Origin: Mycolicibacterium parafortuitum
GTDB lineage: Bacteria; Actinomycetota; Actinomycetes; Mycobacteriales; Mycobacteriaceae
Direction of reading: 5' to 3'
Length of the DNA: 64,000 bases
Assembly: GCF_002086815.1 (NCBI RefSeq)
Contig: NZ_MVID01000003.1
Span: forward strand, 186,001 to 250,000
The stretch's first letter is position 1; each line of letters starts with the position of its first letter. The position numbers and the translations under genes are program-made. The notes under the pieces are model-generated. The model did no database searches, had not been told where the DNA came from, and saw only the letters and a program-made list of their open reading frames with translations. This document shows positions 63,826 through 64,000 of the stretch, in pieces.

Positions 63826-64000
63826 TGACCCCTCCAAAACTTTGCTGCTGCCTGGTGGCCGACCACCCCGAAATACGCACGGCGAGCCGGCAACTAGATA
63901 CTTCATCGGCGCCGCCAGCTGCGGTGTTACACCTCGCGCTGTTAGCTGACAGCGGTTGAAGCTTGGGCCGGAACGCGCGGCACGAAACCGGAGACGCCGG
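63826..64000. other. Non-coding right end of the window
   Basis: This 175-base stretch lies upstream of the leftward actin-like membrane-protein gene and presumably carries its promoter. I see no gene, strong repeat or clear -10/-35 pair in it. Confidence 0.5.

Overview
The window is high-GC actinobacterial chromosome and almost certainly comes from a rapidly growing, environmental Mycobacterium (Mycolicibacterium). Several gene sets point there: an HspR-controlled dnaK-grpE-dnaJ-hspR operon with clpB; the iniB-iniA-iniC cell-envelope stress locus beside an Rv0340-like gene and an iniR-type regulator; etfD next to an aminotransferase, as at Rv0338c/Rv0337c; Rv0312-like membrane Hsp70 proteins; a CYP140-like P450; and mycothiol-related and F420-type enzymes. 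Gene order resembles a condensed and rearranged version of the M. tuberculosis Rv0312-Rv0385 region. All family assignments were made by reading the translated sequence; no database search was run. I saw no rRNA, tRNA, CRISPR array or insertion sequence, and no gene-free stretch exceeds 300 bases.

Layout. 1-1159: 5' part of clpB (leftward) with an HspR operator. 1243-6528: a CYTH-domain protein, then a four-gene translationally coupled operon (sodium:solute symporter, small membrane protein, two tandem flavin monooxygenases). 6546-11578: VOC protein, GAP-family membrane protein, divergent TetR regulator/membrane protein with paired palindromes, type II flavohemoglobin, aldose-1-epimerase-like protein. 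11661-15881: hspR, dnaJ, grpE, dnaK (leftward) with two HspR operators. 15970-20972: lipoprotein, mycothione-reductase-like enzyme overlapping zwf, a DinB/maleylpyruvate-isomerase-like protein, an F420-type oxidoreductase.

21013-33671 is an envelope-stress block. It holds two single-pass Thr-rich membrane proteins, an Rv0312-like Hsp70 with a membrane anchor, iniC, iniA, an iniB-like gene and an Rv0340-like gene (all leftward), then a second Rv0312-like Hsp70 and an iniR-like ATPase/LuxR regulator (rightward). Repeated CAYTAGGGG elements lie upstream of the iniB-like gene and between the divergent Rv0340-like and Hsp70-iniR units. 33814-38375: etfD, the membrane ETF oxidoreductase of beta-oxidation, behind twin palindromes, then an aspC/alaA-type aminotransferase. 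38363-43977: DUF4304 protein, YibE/F protein, and a three-subunit PaoABC-like molybdenum aldehyde oxidoreductase.

43872-57019 is the most novel part. A leftward array of ten closely packed genes encodes three SDRs, a DUF1116 (AllG/YlbE-like) protein, an unrecognised Cys-rich protein, two glutamine-synthetase-like ligases, an esterase, a Baeyer-Villiger-type monooxygenase and a gamma-glutamyl hydrolase. It is flanked by a FadR-type GntR regulator and an amino-acid/amine permease. A shared 28-bp element lies upstream of the array and regulator and again upstream of the permease. I infer an undescribed amine-catabolic pathway using gamma-glutamylated intermediates plus a ketone-to-ester step. 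57079-63825: rmlA, SnoaL-like and Rv0332-like genes, a CYP140-like P450 with a DUF1330 gene, UDP-glucose dehydrogenase, and a membrane protein with a Pro-rich ectodomain.
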